This document shows, one piece after another, positions 29,028 through 39,510 of a stretch of 64,000 nucleotides of DNA; the stretch's first letter is position 1, and each line of letters begins with the position of its first letter. Position numbers and translations under genes: made by a program. The stretch covers positions 1 through 64,000 of the forward strand of contig NZ_FOKZ01000009.1 in assembly GCF_900112285.1 (NCBI RefSeq), given 5' to 3'. This DNA is from Polaromonas sp. OV174 (GTDB lineage: Bacteria; Pseudomonadota; Gammaproteobacteria; Burkholderiales; Burkholderiaceae_C). Below the pieces are notes generated by a model. The model was not told the DNA's origin, ran no database searches, and was given only the letters and a program-made list of their open reading frames with translations.

Positions 29028-30167
29028 ATGGCCAAAAAAGACTATTACGACACACTGGGCGTCCCCAAAAACGCCAGCGATGAAGACATCAAGAAAGCCT
29101 ATCGCAAACTGGCGATGAAGCACCACCCTGACCGCCACCAGGGTGATACGGCGAAGCAGGCCGAAGAAAAATTCAAGGAAGCCAAAGAGGCTTACGAGAT
29201 GCTTTCCGACGGCCAAAAGCGTGCCGCCTACGATCAGTACGGCCATGCCGGCGTGGACCCCAATATGCGAGGCGGTCCGGGCGCAGAAGGCTTTGGCGGA
29301 TTTGCCGAAGCCTTTGGCGACATCTTTGGCGATGTGTTCGGCGGCCAGCGTGGCGGTCAGCAGCGCGGCGGCCGTCAGGTCTTTCGTGGCGGCGACCTGA
29401 GCTATGCCATGGAGATCACCCTGGAAGAAGCCGCCAACGGCAAAGAGGCGCAAATCCGCATCCCCAACTGGGATGACTGCGGCATCTGCCAGGGCAGCGG
29501 CGCCAAGCCGGGTAGCAAGGTCGTCACCTGCACGACCTGCCACGGCCACGGCGTGGTGCAAATGCGTCAGGGCTTTTTCAGCGTGCAGCAGAACTGCCCC
29601 CAATGCAAGGGCACCGGCAAGCTGATCCCCACACCTTGCGTCGCCTGCCACGGCGTGGGCAAGACCAAGAACAACAAGACGCTGGAAGTCAAGATTCCCG
29701 CCGGCATTGACGATGGCATGCGAATCCGCTCCACCGGCAACGGCGAGCCAGGCACCAACGGCGGCCCGCCAGGCGACCTGTACATTGAGATCCGGATCAA
29801 GAAGCACGAGATTTTCGAGCGCGATGGCGACGACCTTCACTGCGCCATGCCGATCAGCTTTACCACGGCCGCCTTGGGCGGTGAAATTGAAGTGCCTACG
29901 CTGGCCGGCAAAGCCGCCATAGACATCCCCGAAGGCACACAGGCCGGCAAGCAGTTCCGGCTGCGCGGCAAGGGCATCAAAGGCGTGCGTTCCAGCTACC
30001 CCGGCGACCTTTACTGCCACATCACGGTGGAGACCCCCGTGAAGCTGACGGAACACCAGCGCAAGCTGCTCAAGGAGTTGGACGAGTCGCTGAAAAAAGG
30101 TGGTCCCAAGCATTCGCCCAGCGAAGAGGGTTGGACCGACAAGCTGAAGAGTTTTTTCAGCGCCTGA
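29028..30167 (+). CDS. dnaJ: co-chaperone DnaJ (Hsp40)
   Basis: 379 residues. J domain at 1-70 with the HPD triad ([10 protein letters not shown]) that triggers DnaK ATP hydrolysis. A Gly/Phe-rich linker follows ([20 protein letters not shown]). The zinc-binding domain has four CxxCxGxG repeats ([32 protein letters not shown]), and a C-terminal peptide-binding region ends the protein. All features of a type I DnaJ are present. It follows dnaK by 185 bases across a weak terminator. Confidence 0.98.
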   Translation: MAKKDYYDTLGVPKNASDEDIKKAYRKLAMKHHPDRHQGDTAKQAEEKFKEAKEAYEMLSDGQKRAAYDQYGHAGVDPNMRGGPGAEGFGGFAEAFGDIFGDVFGGQRGGQQRGGRQVFRGGDLSYAMEITLEEAANGKEAQIRIPNWDDCGICQGSGAKPGSKVVTCTTCHGHGVVQMRQGFFSVQQNCPQCKGTGKLIPTPCVACHGVGKTKNNKTLEVKIPAGIDDGMRIRSTGNGEPGTNGGPPGDLYIEIRIKKHEIFERDGDDLHCAMPISFTTAALGGEIEVPTLAGKAAIDIPEGTQAGKQFRLRGKGIKGVRSSYPGDLYCHITVETPVKLTEHQRKLLKELDESLKKGGPKHSPSEEGWTDKLKSFFSA

Positions 30168-30217
30168 AACCCTCATCCCTAAGCCGGCGGCGATGCCTCT
30201 GGCCTATCCAATCAAAA

Positions 30218-30242
30218 GCCGGACTTGTTCCGGCATTTTTTT
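30218..30242 (+). terminator. intrinsic terminator of dnaJ
   Basis: GCCGGA (30218-30223) and TCCGGC (30229-30234) around CTTGT, then A and a run of seven T. The rest of 30243-30585 contains no gene; only a weak 5-bp stem before a T-run (30424-30456) stands out. Confidence 0.82.
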
Positions 30243-30585
30243 GCGCCAAGCGACATGGCTGGGCGCAATTCAAGCCGGGCAACCGACGTATACCGACGCA
30301 AAGAAAACCCTGTAGTACTACGAAGACTCGCGGCTTTCAGGGTGCTTAGGCTGGCGCAGCCCTGCATCCTGGAATCAGGTCTTACAACTTGCAGCCCAAG
30401 CGCTGCCACCCCTGGCCCACGCTCGACACGAGCACAGCTGTATCTGTCGGAATTTTTTACATCTCATTAACACTTTCATCTAAATTAGTTCATAAAGTCT
30501 TGATTTGCATAATATTTTTACAAATGGCATGGATCGTGCATGTTAGCAAGCGTAAGCCACCATGTATCCATTCAAGGAGTTCTTC

Positions 30586-31263
30586 ATGAGCCTCAAAAAA
30601 ATCATTCAAGCCGCAGCCATTTGTGCAGGATTGATTGGACTCGGAGGGGGAGCCAGCGCGTCGGTGATCACTTTCCATAACGTCAACGATACGGGCTCCA
30701 TCCTGTATTCGACCACCCAGGATGGAGCCACGCTTTCCGCGACCATGCAGTTCACGCTCAGCGCCATATCGAACAATAGCGCCACGTTTGCGCTGACGGT
30801 ATCGAATAACTCCAGTGGCCCGGGCGCCAATCAGTTGATGTCCTTTGGCGTTGACACGGTCAGCCCCACATTGACAGGGGCCTCAGCCACAGGGAGCTGG
30901 GAGGCCGGCATCAACAAAACACTCCCGACATTCCAGACCGTTGACCTGTGTATTTGGCGCAGCAATGGCTGCCCTGGCGGAGCTGTCGGTGATGGCCTTG
31001 CCGAAGGATTATCCGATATGTTTTCGCTGGTTTTGACAACTGCCGGCAACTTCCTCCAGCCGGATGGCATTTCATTCACCAGCCCCTATGGTGTGAAATT
31101 CCAGAATGTCGGAACAGCGGGTAGCGCAGCGGAGTTCGCTGGCTGCATTGCCGGCACCGCTGGTTGCGGCCCCACGACCCGCCAACTCCCGGAACCAGCT
31201 TCAATCGCACTGGTAGGCTTGGGCTTGCTGGGCGTCGCACTTGGGCGCCGCCGCCGCGCATGA
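30586..31263 (+). CDS. PEP-CTERM sorting domain exported protein
   Basis: 225 residues from the ATG at 30586, with AAGGAG upstream; an in-frame ATG at 30562 covers the ribosome site. It has an N-terminal signal peptide (IIQAAAICAGLIGLGGGASA), a Ser/Thr/Gly-rich beta domain with four cysteines, and the tail LPEPASIALVGLGLLG followed by an Arg cluster. Such tails are recognised and cut by the exosortase/EpsH system, which sends proteins to the envelope or exopolysaccharide. No exosortase gene or polysaccharide cluster is in this window. The function of the domain is unknown. Confidence 0.9.
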   Translation: MSLKKIIQAAAICAGLIGLGGGASASVITFHNVNDTGSILYSTTQDGATLSATMQFTLSAISNNSATFALTVSNNSSGPGANQLMSFGVDTVSPTLTGASATGSWEAGINKTLPTFQTVDLCIWRSNGCPGGAVGDGLAEGLSDMFSLVLTTAGNFLQPDGISFTSPYGVKFQNVGTAGSAAEFAGCIAGTAGCGPTTRQLPEPASIALVGLGLLGVALGRRRRA

Positions 31264-31452
31264 GCGTGCAGCGCCTGCCTAGAGAGGCGAGGGGCTGGAA
31301 CCCCTCCCCTATTCCCCACATTTGACGACAGACTCCATAGCCTGCTACCACCATTTGGGCCTCGGCAGAATACGGCCTTGCAATCCGACACAGGATCTGG
31401 CCACACCTCCTAAAATCTGCATGAGAGACGCTCAAAATACAGCGTAAATCCC

Positions 31453-31845
31453 ATGCACGTTAGCGACAATTTGAAGGCCTGGGCCAAGCAAATCAAATAT
31501 GACGGTGTGACGCTTTGGTTTGCAGGCAAAAATCCCCGAACTCCTTGGCATGCAAAGGCCCTGGGTATGTTTGTGGTGGCCTATGCGCTGAGTCCCATTG
31601 ACCTGATTCCAGACTTCATCCCCGTGCTGGGCTATCTCGATGATGTTCTGCTGCTTCCCGGCCTGATCTGGTTAGCCATCCGACTTTTACCGCCTGAAGT
31701 CCTGGCAGAATGCCGTGCGCAAGCAAACGAATGGATGCAGGCAAAGGGCTCAAAGCCAAGAAGCTGGGTCGGTGCGGCCCTCATCATGATGCTGTGGCTG
31801 AGCATAGGCGTCGCTGCGTGGTTTTGGCTCAACTCGCGTCCATAG
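31453..31845 (+). CDS. DUF1232 (YkvA-like) small membrane protein
   Basis: 130 residues. The core KALGMFVVAYALSPIDLIPD with FIPVLGYLDDVLLLPGLIWL is the DUF1232 signature (SPIDLIPDFIP). It is preceded by a charged N-terminus and followed by a C-terminal membrane span (VGAALIMMLWLSIGVAAWFW). The family is widespread and of unknown function. It stands alone between the PEP-CTERM gene and the tRNA gene. Confidence 0.85.
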   Translation: MHVSDNLKAWAKQIKYDGVTLWFAGKNPRTPWHAKALGMFVVAYALSPIDLIPDFIPVLGYLDDVLLLPGLIWLAIRLLPPEVLAECRAQANEWMQAKGSKPRSWVGAALIMMLWLSIGVAAWFWLNSRP

Positions 31846-32084
31846 GCATTTAGATAAACAGCAAGCAGATCTTCAACGAAGCCAACACTCAGCGGGCGAC
31901 ATCAGCGAAGTGGTCAGCTTTCACCGCAATGATGGCCACCATATGCATTCAAGCCATGGATGAGACCTTAATGCGCTCAAAGCATCACTTGAGGCCCACA
32001 TCACACCCCAAAAGAAGCAAGGCGGAGGATTTTTTAAAAAGGCACTTGCAAGTGTTACTTGCAAAATCTCAAAGACCAGAAACC

Positions 32085-32117
32085 AAAAAGCCCTGTAAAT
32101 CAAAGATTTACAGGGCT
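32085..32117 (-). terminator. intrinsic terminator of tRNA-Ser
   Basis: A perfect 13-bp inverted repeat (AGCCCTGTAAATC, 32089-32101; GATTTACAGGGCT, 32105-32117) with a 3-base loop. On the minus strand it is followed by five T, so it ends the tRNA transcript. The rest of 31846-32088 shows no gene; it contains a 12-bp palindrome CACTTGCAAGTG at 32043-32054. Confidence 0.9.
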
Positions 32118-32122
32118 TGAAT

Positions 32123-32215
32123 TGGCGGAAACGGAGGGATTCGAACCCTCGATGAGGCTCTACACCCCATACTCCCTTAGCAGGGGAGCACCTTCGGCCA
32201 CTCGGTCACGTTTCC
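32123..32215 (-). tRNA. tRNA-Ser (anticodon GCU)
   Basis: Read on the minus strand. The acceptor arm GGAAACG pairs with CGTTTCC, then discriminator G and an encoded CCA. The anticodon loop gives GCT (bases 32179-32181), which reads AGC/AGU codons. A long variable arm (typical for Ser) and the T-loop GGTTCGAATCC are present. Total 93 bases, normal for tRNA-Ser. Confidence 0.95.
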
Positions 32216-32250
32216 AATCCTATGATTATCGCACGAGTTTTGGCTGAATT

Positions 32251-33519
32251 TCAGGCTGTGGGCTGATCAAGATCAAAAGCTTTGTGCAAGGCACGCACGG
32301 CCAGCTCCATATACTTTTCATCGATCACCACCGAGGTCTTGATTTCGCTGGTGGAAATCATCTGGATGTTGATGCCCTCTTCAGCCAAGACGCGGAACAT
32401 CTTGCTGGCAATCCCCACATGGCTACGCATGCCAATGCCGACAATGCTGACCTTGCAGATTTTGGCGTCGCCCGTCACTTCCTGCGCGCCCAGCGCAGGC
32501 AATACCTTGGCCTTGAGCAACTCCATGGTCTTGGCGAAGTCGTTGCTGTGCACGGTAAAGCTGAAGTCAGTCTTGCCTTCCTTGCTGATGTTCTGGATGA
32601 TCACATCGACTTCGATGTTGGCGTCGGCCACGGCGCCCAGAATCTGGTAGGCAATACCCGGGGTGTCTGGCACGCCGAGCACGGAGATTTTGGCTTCATC
32701 GCGATTGAATGCGATGCCCGATACGATGGCTTTTTCCATGTTTTCGTCTTCCTCAAAACTGATCAAAGTGCCTGATTTGGCTTCTTCGTTAATGTCTATA
32801 TTCCAGTCGGTGAAGCTGGACAGCACGCGCAGCGGCATCTTGTACTTGCCGGCAAACTCAACCGAGCGTATTTGCAACACCTTGGAGCCCATAGAGGCCA
32901 TCTCCAGCATTTCCTCGAAGCTCACGGTATGCAAGCGCCGCGCCTCAGGAACGACACGCGGGTCGGTGGTATACACGCCATCGACATCGGTGTAGATCAG
33001 GCATTCATGGGCCTTGAGCGCGGCGGCAACCGCCACGGCCGAGGTGTCCGAGCCACCGCGGCCCAGGGTGGTGATGTTGCCGTCATCGTCCACGCCCTGA
33101 AAGCCGGTGATGATCACGACCTTGCCGGAGTCCAGATCGGCGCGCACCCGCTCGTCATCAATCGACTCAATGCGGGCCTTGTTGTAGGCGTTGTTGGTCT
33201 TGATGCTGACCTGCCAGCCGGCATAACTAACCGACGGCTGCCCGAGGGATTGCAAGGCAATGGCCAGCAGCGCACTGGAGGCTTGCTCACCGGTGGCGGC
33301 CAGCGCGTCAAGCTCACGCTTGTAGCTCTCATCGGTATGAGACGGCGCCAGTTCCTTGGCCAGGGCTAGCAGGCGGTTGGTTTCGCCACTCATTGCGCTG
33401 GGAACAACGACCATCTGGTGGCCGGCCCGCGCCCACTTGGCGACGCGGCGGGCGACATTAAGGATGCGCTCGGTCGAGCCCATCGATGTGCCGCCGTATT
33501 TATGAACGATCAAAGCCAT
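32251..33519 (-). CDS. lysC: aspartate kinase
   Basis: 422 residues. Phosphorylates L-aspartate, the first step to lysine, threonine, methionine and diaminopimelate. The start LIVHKYGGTSMGSTERILNV is the kinase signature; GRGGSDTSAVAVAAALKAHE binds the substrate, and YTDVDGVYTTDPRVVPEARR is the second kinase motif. Two C-terminal ACT domains (from about 265; VLGVPDTPGIAYQILGAVAD and VSIVGIGMRSHVGIASKMFR) provide feedback control by lysine and/or threonine. It ends 36 bases from the tRNA-Ser gene on the same strand. Confidence 0.97.
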   Translation of the reverse strand: MALIVHKYGGTSMGSTERILNVARRVAKWARAGHQMVVVPSAMSGETNRLLALAKELAPSHTDESYKRELDALAATGEQASSALLAIALQSLGQPSVSYAGWQVSIKTNNAYNKARIESIDDERVRADLDSGKVVIITGFQGVDDDGNITTLGRGGSDTSAVAVAAALKAHECLIYTDVDGVYTTDPRVVPEARRLHTVSFEEMLEMASMGSKVLQIRSVEFAGKYKMPLRVLSSFTDWNIDINEEAKSGTLISFEEDENMEKAIVSGIAFNRDEAKISVLGVPDTPGIAYQILGAVADANIEVDVIIQNISKEGKTDFSFTVHSNDFAKTMELLKAKVLPALGAQEVTGDAKICKVSIVGIGMRSHVGIASKMFRVLAEEGINIQMISTSEIKTSVVIDEKYMELAVRALHKAFDLDQPTA

Positions 33520-33651
33520 TGCAGGATGTCAATCTGGAGTTTGTTGCGAACTTAATTTGTTTTTTTTGCCAGGCGACCACGCTGAAATCGCCCCTTGGCA
33601 TGCCATTGGCTGCCAGCAAAACCTTTGATTATACCGAGGGCTAGTAGCCGC

Positions 33652-34746
33652 TTAGCCGGCCTTTTTCGCAGCGGCGCTGTAATGCAAGACGGCCCCCACT
33701 CTCGTCACGTGACCGCTCGCCACCTTGAGGTGAATTCTGTGGCCGCGCGTGGTGCAGGCCGCAATTTGCCGCAGCAACTGATCCAGCTGCGCCGCACTGG
33801 GCGTGGCCTGCTGCTGCAGCAGCCAGTGGCGCAGCACATTGGCCTGGCGCGGCGATGACAGGGCTTGCAAGGCCTGTATCGCTGGCGGCGTGCCGATAGC
33901 GGCCAAATCCTGCAGCGCCACATCCAACAGCACCAGCTGCGCCTGCGCGGCATGCTGGGCGCTGCGCGCAAAAGTGGCGCGAAACTGCGGAAAAGCCTCG
34001 GCAAGCGCCGGCAGCAGGCGCGCCCGAATGCGGTTGCGGGTATAGCGCTCGTCGGTATTGGTCGGGTCATCGACAAAAGGCTGTTGTTGACGCAGCAGCC
34101 ACTCGCGCAAACTGACTGCCGTGGTTTGCAGCAGCGGACGGTAAAACAGCACCCCAGCGCGCTCAAACTGCGCGGCCATGGCCGACAAGCCAGGCAAACC
34201 GGCGCCACGGCTAAGCGCCAGCAGCAAGGTCTCCACCTGGTCGTCGGCATGCTGGCCCAGCAGCACGCCGCCCAGGCCTTGCTGCTTGGCCGCAGCCGCC
34301 AGCGCCGCATAGCGCGCGCGCCGCGCCGCATCTTCCGGGCTTTCACCAGGCGCATGTGCGGCATCGACATGCACCACCTGCAGCGGCACCTTGGCGCTGG
34401 CACAGACCGTTTCGCAAACACGCACGAAATCATCGGCCGCCGCTTGCAGTCCATGGTGGATGTGCAGGGCCTGAACCTGGCCGGGCCAGCGGTGCGCAGC
34501 GGCCAGCAGCAAGGCGGTGGAATCGGCGCCGCCGCTATAGGCCACGCCTATTGGCAACTGTGGCAACTGCGGCGACGAAGTGAAAAGGGCTGTCAGGCCG
34601 GCCAGCGCCGGATTAATATCTTGGGCCTGAGTACTAGGCGCGCTTGGCGCCTCGATGCGACTGGCGGCAGCGCCTGCCGCCAGCGGCTTATTTGCCGCCG
34701 TCGGCTTTGGTGTCGGTGAAGCGGCCATAGCTTTGCAGGCGGTCAT
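33652..34746 (-). CDS. tilS: tRNA(Ile)-lysidine synthase
   Basis: 364 residues. Converts the wobble C of tRNA-Ile(CAU) to lysidine with ATP and lysine, so it reads AUA. The PP-loop motif is [20 protein letters not shown] near residue 67. [16 protein letters not shown] follows, then [20 protein letters not shown], and NDERYTRN-like [20 protein letters not shown]. The C-terminal part is short. The first 60 residues are Ala/Pro rich and overlap the end of accA by about 59 bases; no ATG lies after the overlap. The true start is therefore uncertain (34746 or 34728). Confidence 0.93.
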   Translation of the reverse strand: MTACKAMAASPTPKPTAANKPLAAGAAASRIEAPSAPSTQAQDINPALAGLTALFTSSPQLPQLPIGVAYSGGADSTALLLAAAHRWPGQVQALHIHHGLQAAADDFVRVCETVCASAKVPLQVVHVDAAHAPGESPEDAARRARYAALAAAAKQQGLGGVLLGQHADDQVETLLLALSRGAGLPGLSAMAAQFERAGVLFYRPLLQTTAVSLREWLLRQQQPFVDDPTNTDERYTRNRIRARLLPALAEAFPQFRATFARSAQHAAQAQLVLLDVALQDLAAIGTPPAIQALQALSSPRQANVLRHWLLQQQATPSAAQLDQLLRQIAACTTRGHRIHLKVASGHVTRVGAVLHYSAAAKKAG

Positions 34747-35668
34747 AGCGACGGTCCAGCAACTCCTTGACCTTCAAATCACTGACCTGGCGGAAGGCGT
34801 CATTGAGTGCGCGCTTCAGGAAGGCCGCCATTTGCTTGTGGTCGCGATGCGCGCCGCCCACCGGCTCGTTGACGATCTTGTCGATCACGCCCAGGGCCTT
34901 GAGCCGGTGCGCGGTGATGCCCAGCGCTTCGGCCGCCTCCTCCGCCTTGGCGGAGGTTTTCCAGAGAATGGAGGCGCAGCCTTCGGGGCTGATGACGGAG
35001 TAAATCGAGTACTGCAGCATCACCACCTGGTCGGCCACGGAGATCGCCAGCGCGCCGCCGGAGCCGCCCTCGCCGATGATGGTGGTGATGATGGGCACCT
35101 CAAGCTGTGCCATTTCGAAAATATTGCGGCCGATGGCCTCGGACTGGCCGCGCTCCTCGGCATCTATGCCGGGGTAGGCGCCTGGCGTGTCAACAAAGGT
35201 GAACACCGGCAGGCCGAACTTCTCTGCGGTCTTCATGAGGCGCAGCGCCTTGCGATAGCCCTCAGGCTTGCTCATGCCGAAATTGCGCAAGCCGCGTTCC
35301 TTGGTATCGCGCCCCTTCTGGTGACCCAGCACCATGCAGGCGTGGCCGTTAAAACGGGCCAGGCCGCCAACAATGCTCAGGTCGTCGGAAAAATGCCGGT
35401 CGCCATGCAGCTCGACGAAGTCGGTGAAGATTTCATTGACATAGTCCAGGGTGTAAGGCCGCTCGGCATGGCGGGCAATCTTGGTGATCTGCCATGGCGT
35501 CAGAACGCTATAGATGTCCTTGGTGAGTTGCTGGCTCTTTTTCGCCAGTTGGTCAATCTCTTCTGAAATGTCAACCGCCGACTCGGTTTGCACGTAACGC
35601 AATTCTTCAATTTTTCCTTCGAGTTCGGCAATCGGCTGCTCGAAGTCGAGAAAGGTCTTTTTTGCCAT
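34688..35668 (-). CDS. accA: acetyl-CoA carboxylase carboxyltransferase subunit alpha
   Basis: 326 residues. With AccD it transfers carboxyl from biotin to acetyl-CoA, the committed step of fatty-acid synthesis. The N-terminal [20 protein letters not shown] is the family helix. [20 protein letters not shown], then [20 protein letters not shown] and [20 protein letters not shown] form the crotonase-like active site. GAGGA stands before the ATG. It is upstream of, and overlaps, tilS. Confidence 0.97.
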   Translation of the reverse strand: MAKKTFLDFEQPIAELEGKIEELRYVQTESAVDISEEIDQLAKKSQQLTKDIYSVLTPWQITKIARHAERPYTLDYVNEIFTDFVELHGDRHFSDDLSIVGGLARFNGHACMVLGHQKGRDTKERGLRNFGMSKPEGYRKALRLMKTAEKFGLPVFTFVDTPGAYPGIDAEERGQSEAIGRNIFEMAQLEVPIITTIIGEGGSGGALAISVADQVVMLQYSIYSVISPEGCASILWKTSAKAEEAAEALGITAHRLKALGVIDKIVNEPVGGAHRDHKQMAAFLKRALNDAFRQVSDLKVKELLDRRYDRLQSYGRFTDTKADGGK

Positions 35669-35730
35669 GTGTAATCCTCAGGCTTTTTAAACTTAAATCT
35701 ATCTGTCAGTGTGCGGCTACTCGCCGGCCA

Positions 35731-36435
35731 CTAGGCCGCCAGCACCGGCAAGGGATCCAGAGAGCGCCAAATATACCAAGTCGCCACACTGCAGTATGGC
35801 GCCCACGCGGCGGCCACTTCGCGGGCATCGCTGCGGCTGACCGACTCGCCGGAAAAGTAGTTCTGGCTGATGCCACTGATCAGGCCGACATCGTCCAGCG
35901 GCAAGACATTGGGCCGGGTCAGGTAAAAAATCAGAAACATCTCGGCGGTCCAGCGGCCAATACCGCGTATCGCCACCAGCTCGGCAATGATGGCTTCATC
36001 GTCCATCGCCTGCCAGTCCTTCACGTGAACCGCACCGGTATCAAAATGGATCGACAGATCGACCAGATACTCCACCTTGCGCGCGCTCAGGCCGGCGGCC
36101 CGCATGTCGTCGACCTTGAGCTTGAGCACATGGCCGGGGGTCATTTTTTTCGGCAGAGCGGCAAAGCGGTGCCAGACGGTTTGCGCCGCCTTGACAGAAA
36201 TCTGCTGGCCCACAATGCTGCGCGCCAGGGTGCTGAAGGCGTCGTCACCGGCCTGCAGGCTGGTGCCTTCAAACTGCGGGATCAGCCGCTTCATGACCCG
36301 GTCTTTCTTGACCAGGTGCTTGCAGGCGTCGGTCCAATAGGCCGGCACCGTGCTCGCCGTTTCCACGGCCTCGGCACTTTCGTTCAACTCGATCAGCTCG
36401 GTACTGCCCGGGCCGCTCTTCACTATCTTTTTCAT
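35731..36435 (-). CDS. DNA-3-methyladenine glycosylase (AlkA/HhH-GPD family)
   Basis: 234 residues. Removes alkylated bases such as 3-methyladenine from DNA. TLARSIVGQQISVKAAQTVW is the conserved helix. LVAIRGIGRWTAEMFLIFYL is the helix-hairpin-helix motif, and PNVLPLDDVGL holds the catalytic aspartate. No iron-sulfur cysteines. It lies between accA and cysS, same strand. The first 25 residues are polar and probably disordered. Confidence 0.9.
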   Translation of the reverse strand: MKKIVKSGPGSTELIELNESAEAVETASTVPAYWTDACKHLVKKDRVMKRLIPQFEGTSLQAGDDAFSTLARSIVGQQISVKAAQTVWHRFAALPKKMTPGHVLKLKVDDMRAAGLSARKVEYLVDLSIHFDTGAVHVKDWQAMDDEAIIAELVAIRGIGRWTAEMFLIFYLTRPNVLPLDDVGLISGISQNYFSGESVSRSDAREVAAAWAPYCSVATWYIWRSLDPLPVLAA

Positions 36436-36487
36436 AGCTTCTTGCGCCCGTCTTGCTGGGTCTGAGGGCCAATATGACTCATAAAAC

Positions 36488-37879
36488 TCACGACAACACC
36501 TCCCAGCTCGTGCCGCTGGACGAATCTTTCAGCACAATGCCCTTGGCCAGCAGTTCCTGGCGGATACGGTCGGCCGCGGCAAAGTCCTTGGCCTGCTTGG
36601 CGGCGGCACGTTCGGCAATCTGCCCCTGTATGCTGGCCTCGTCCAGGCCGGCGCCGGCCTGCAAATAACGGCCAGGCGCGCCTTGCAGCAGACCCAGGCA
36701 GCCGCCCAGTGCTTTGAGCAAACCGGCCAGCTCGGCGGAGCGGGTTTTATTGACCTCGCCGGCCAGCTCGAACAACACGGCTATGGCTTCGGGCGTGCCA
36801 AAGTCTTCGTCCATGGCCGCCTTGAAACGGGCGGCAAAGGGATTCGTCCAGTCGATCGTCACCGCAGCCGGCTCAACCAGACTCAGTGCGGTGTACAGGC
36901 GCTTGAGCGAATTGCGCGCGTCGTCCAGATGCGCATCGCTGTAATTGAGCGCGCTGCGGTAATGCGCGCGGACGATGAAAAAGCGCACCGTTTCGGCGTC
37001 GTACTGGGCCAGCACTTCGCGGATGGTGAAAAAGTTGCCCAGCGATTTGGACATCTTCTCGTTGTCCACCCGCACAAAGCCGTTGTGCACCCAGAAACGG
37101 GCCAGCGGCTTGCCGTTGGCGCCTTCGCTCTGGGCAATCTCGTTTTCGTGATGCGGGAACTGCAGGTCGGCGCCGCCGCCATGAATATCAAAGGTCTCGC
37201 CCAGCGTCTGGCAGCTCATGGCCGAGCACTCGATATGCCAGCCCGGCCGGCCCAGGCCGTAGTCATGGCCCAGCGCCGCGCTGTCCCACTTGGCGTCCTC
37301 GGGCTCGCTCTCCTTGGCCGATTTCCATAGCACGAAGTCCAGCGGATCCTGCTTGCCGTCCAGCACCGCCACCCGTTCGCCAGCGCGCAACTCGTCCAGC
37401 GACTTGCCCGACAGCTTGCCGTAACCCGGAAACTTACGCACCGCGTAATTCATGTCACCCGTGGATCCGCGATAAGCCAGGCCTTTTTCTTCCAGCGTAC
37501 TGATCAGGCTGAGCATTTGCGGCACGTACTCGGTGGCACGTGGCTCCAGGGACGGGGGTTCAATGCCCAGCGCGCCTATGTCCTGGTGCATGGCGACAAT
37601 CATTTCGTCGGTCAGCGCGCGAATGCTGATGCCGCGCTCTACCGCCCGTTTGATGATCTTGTCGTCAATATCGGTGATGTTGCGCACATAAGTCACCTGC
37701 AAGCCACTGGCCTTGAGCCAGCGCTGCACCACATCAAAGGCCATCATCATGCGCGCATGGCCGATATGGCAGAGGTCGTAAATCGTCATGCCGCACACAT
37801 ACATGCGGACATGGCCGGGGACCAGCGGCGAAAAATCTTCTACGTCACGCGACAGCGTGTTGTAAATGCGAAGGCTCAT
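36488..37879 (-). CDS. cysS: cysteinyl-tRNA synthetase
   Basis: 463 residues, class I synthetase that charges tRNA-Cys. [20 protein letters not shown] holds the first zinc Cys and the HIGH motif. [14 protein letters not shown] and [20 protein letters not shown] carry the remaining zinc ligands, and [14 protein letters not shown] is the KMSKS loop. The C-terminal tRNA-binding domain is complete. It is divergent from the TPR/cyclophilin genes; the cysS-cyclophilin-lpxH neighbourhood is common in proteobacteria. Confidence 0.97.
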   Translation of the reverse strand: MSLRIYNTLSRDVEDFSPLVPGHVRMYVCGMTIYDLCHIGHARMMMAFDVVQRWLKASGLQVTYVRNITDIDDKIIKRAVERGISIRALTDEMIVAMHQDIGALGIEPPSLEPRATEYVPQMLSLISTLEEKGLAYRGSTGDMNYAVRKFPGYGKLSGKSLDELRAGERVAVLDGKQDPLDFVLWKSAKESEPEDAKWDSAALGHDYGLGRPGWHIECSAMSCQTLGETFDIHGGGADLQFPHHENEIAQSEGANGKPLARFWVHNGFVRVDNEKMSKSLGNFFTIREVLAQYDAETVRFFIVRAHYRSALNYSDAHLDDARNSLKRLYTALSLVEPAAVTIDWTNPFAARFKAAMDEDFGTPEAIAVLFELAGEVNKTRSAELAGLLKALGGCLGLLQGAPGRYLQAGAGLDEASIQGQIAERAAAKQAKDFAAADRIRQELLAKGIVLKDSSSGTSWEVLS

Positions 37880-37899
37880 GAATAATCTGGGTGTGTGCT

Positions 37900-37919
37900 C
37901 TGACGTCGATTCGTCAGAA
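37900..37919. promoter_or_regulatory. inverted repeat upstream of cysS
   Basis: TCTGACG (37900-37906) and CGTCAGA (37913-37919) around TCGATT, 21 bases before the cysS start. It could be an operator or a leader hairpin; nothing more can be said. The rest of 37920-38163 holds no gene. Confidence 0.35.
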
Positions 37920-38163
37920 GGGGAAAAGAAGCTTTATCTCACGGGCACCGCCGACAGGCAAGGCCCCTAAAGCGCAAGCGAAAAACAGCAAGCAGCAAAA
38001 CCGAAAGGGTTGTGACTATACCCCCTCGGCTAGAATCACCCAGTATATCCAGCCGCCGCAAGCGCGTGTGAATGCCAGTGCAACACCCGACCGGGCCGGT
38101 TTGTTTTTTCTCACTTTCCGCCCTGTGGCGGCCCCATGCCCAAGAGCCATAGCGAGAGTTTTT

Positions 38164-38733
38164 ATGCCCACGCCAGCATTTTTTTTACGCCACCCCTGGT
38201 TTGCCGCCTTGTGCCTGACGGCCGCCTTGACGGTGACGGCTGCGCATGCTGACGACTACAGCGATGTCAACCGCCTGGTGCGCGCCGGCCAGCTGACCGA
38301 AGCCATGGCCAAGGCCGAGAAATACCTCGCCGGCAAACCGCGCGACCCGCAAATGCGCTTTCTCAAGGGCGTGATCCTGAGCGAATCGGGCAAGACTGCC
38401 GACGCCATTGCCACCTTCACCCAGATCACCGAAGACTACCCCGAGCTGCCCGAGCCCTATAACAACCTGGCCGTCCTTTACGCCGGATTAAGCCAGTTTG
38501 ACAAGGCCAGGGCGGCGCTTGAAATGGCGGTCAAAACCAATCCCAGCTACGCCACCGCGCACGAAAACCTGGGCGACATCTACGCCCGGCTGGCCAGCCA
38601 GTCCTATAGCAAGGCGCTACAGCTGGACAGCGGCAATGCCAGCCTGCCGCCCAAACTGGCGCTGATACGCCAGTTGCTGACACCTGCGCCAACGCCGGCG
38701 GCCAAGAGCGTCAAGCCGACGCCGACATCCTGA
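38164..38733 (+). CDS. exported tetratricopeptide-repeat protein
   Basis: 189 residues from the ATG at 38164; the upstream in-frame extension is not protein-like. A signal peptide ([20 protein letters not shown], cleavage after AAHA) is followed by about three TPR units: [20 protein letters not shown], then [20 protein letters not shown] and [20 protein letters not shown], and an Ala/Pro/Thr tail. TPR domains bind other proteins. It leads a plus-strand run with two cyclophilins and lpxH, so it may act in periplasmic folding or envelope assembly; that is inference. Confidence 0.85.
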   Translation: MPTPAFFLRHPWFAALCLTAALTVTAAHADDYSDVNRLVRAGQLTEAMAKAEKYLAGKPRDPQMRFLKGVILSESGKTADAIATFTQITEDYPELPEPYNNLAVLYAGLSQFDKARAALEMAVKTNPSYATAHENLGDIYARLASQSYSKALQLDSGNASLPPKLALIRQLLTPAPTPAAKSVKPTPTS

Positions 38734-38768
38734 AACCATTTGTCCTATTTTTCACAAGGAGTGAGAGG

Positions 38769-39470
38769 GTGACAACATCCATGACAAGTCATACGCGCCG
38801 CGCCGCGACCACCTTGCTGCTGGCCCTGGGCCTGGCGGCTGGCGGCTTTGCCGCGGCACAAGCTGCACCAGTTGCCCCCAAGGTGAAATTCGTCACCAGC
38901 GAAGGCAGTTTTGTGGTCGAGGTCTACCCCGACAAGGCCCCCAAGACGGTGGCCAACTTCCTGCAATACGTCAAGGACAAGCATTACGACGGCACGATTT
39001 TTCACCGCGTGATCAACAACTTCATGGTGCAGGGCGGCGGCTATGACGCCAGCTACGCCGAGAAAAAAACCCGTGACCCCGTGGTGCACGAGGGCCGTGA
39101 GGCCCTGGCCAAGGGCGGGCAGAAAAATGTCGTCGGCACGCTGGCCATGGCCCGCACCAACGACCCGAACTCGGCCACCGCGCAGTTCTTCATCAACGTC
39201 AAAGACAACGACTTCCTGAACCCGACGCTGATTCCCCCCGGCGATCCGGTGCCGGAATTCGAGTACCAGAGCCAGGTCTACAAGAACACGCCGCGCGACC
39301 AGTTGCTGAGTGCGCCCCAGCTTTATGGCTACACGGTATTTGGCAAGGTACTCAGCGGCATGGACGTCGTCAACAAGATCAAGGCCGTGCCCACGGGCGC
39401 GGGCGGCCCCTTCCAGACGGACGTGCCGAAAACGCCCATACTGATCAAATCCGCCACCCTGGTGAACTGA
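38769..39470 (+). CDS. ppiA: peptidyl-prolyl cis-trans isomerase, periplasmic cyclophilin
   Basis: 233 residues. The GTG at 38769 has AAGGAG at the right distance; an ATG at 38781 is the alternative. Signal peptide [20 protein letters not shown], then the cyclophilin core: [20 protein letters not shown], the catalytic [16 protein letters not shown] and [18 protein letters not shown]. An insert of about 30 residues after the core ([20 protein letters not shown]) lengthens it over typical PpiA. Catalyses proline isomerisation during folding of exported proteins. Confidence 0.93.
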   Translation: MTTSMTSHTRRAATTLLLALGLAAGGFAAAQAAPVAPKVKFVTSEGSFVVEVYPDKAPKTVANFLQYVKDKHYDGTIFHRVINNFMVQGGGYDASYAEKKTRDPVVHEGREALAKGGQKNVVGTLAMARTNDPNSATAQFFINVKDNDFLNPTLIPPGDPVPEFEYQSQVYKNTPRDQLLSAPQLYGYTVFGKVLSGMDVVNKIKAVPTGAGGPFQTDVPKTPILIKSATLVN

Positions 39471-39510
39471 TTCACTCTCTTAAACCACCACTAACCGATA
39501 GAGGCCCTTC

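Noticed and set aside
31929..32120. 63-residue frame before the tRNA gene
   Set aside because: No ribosome site or family similarity, and it ends inside the tRNA terminator.
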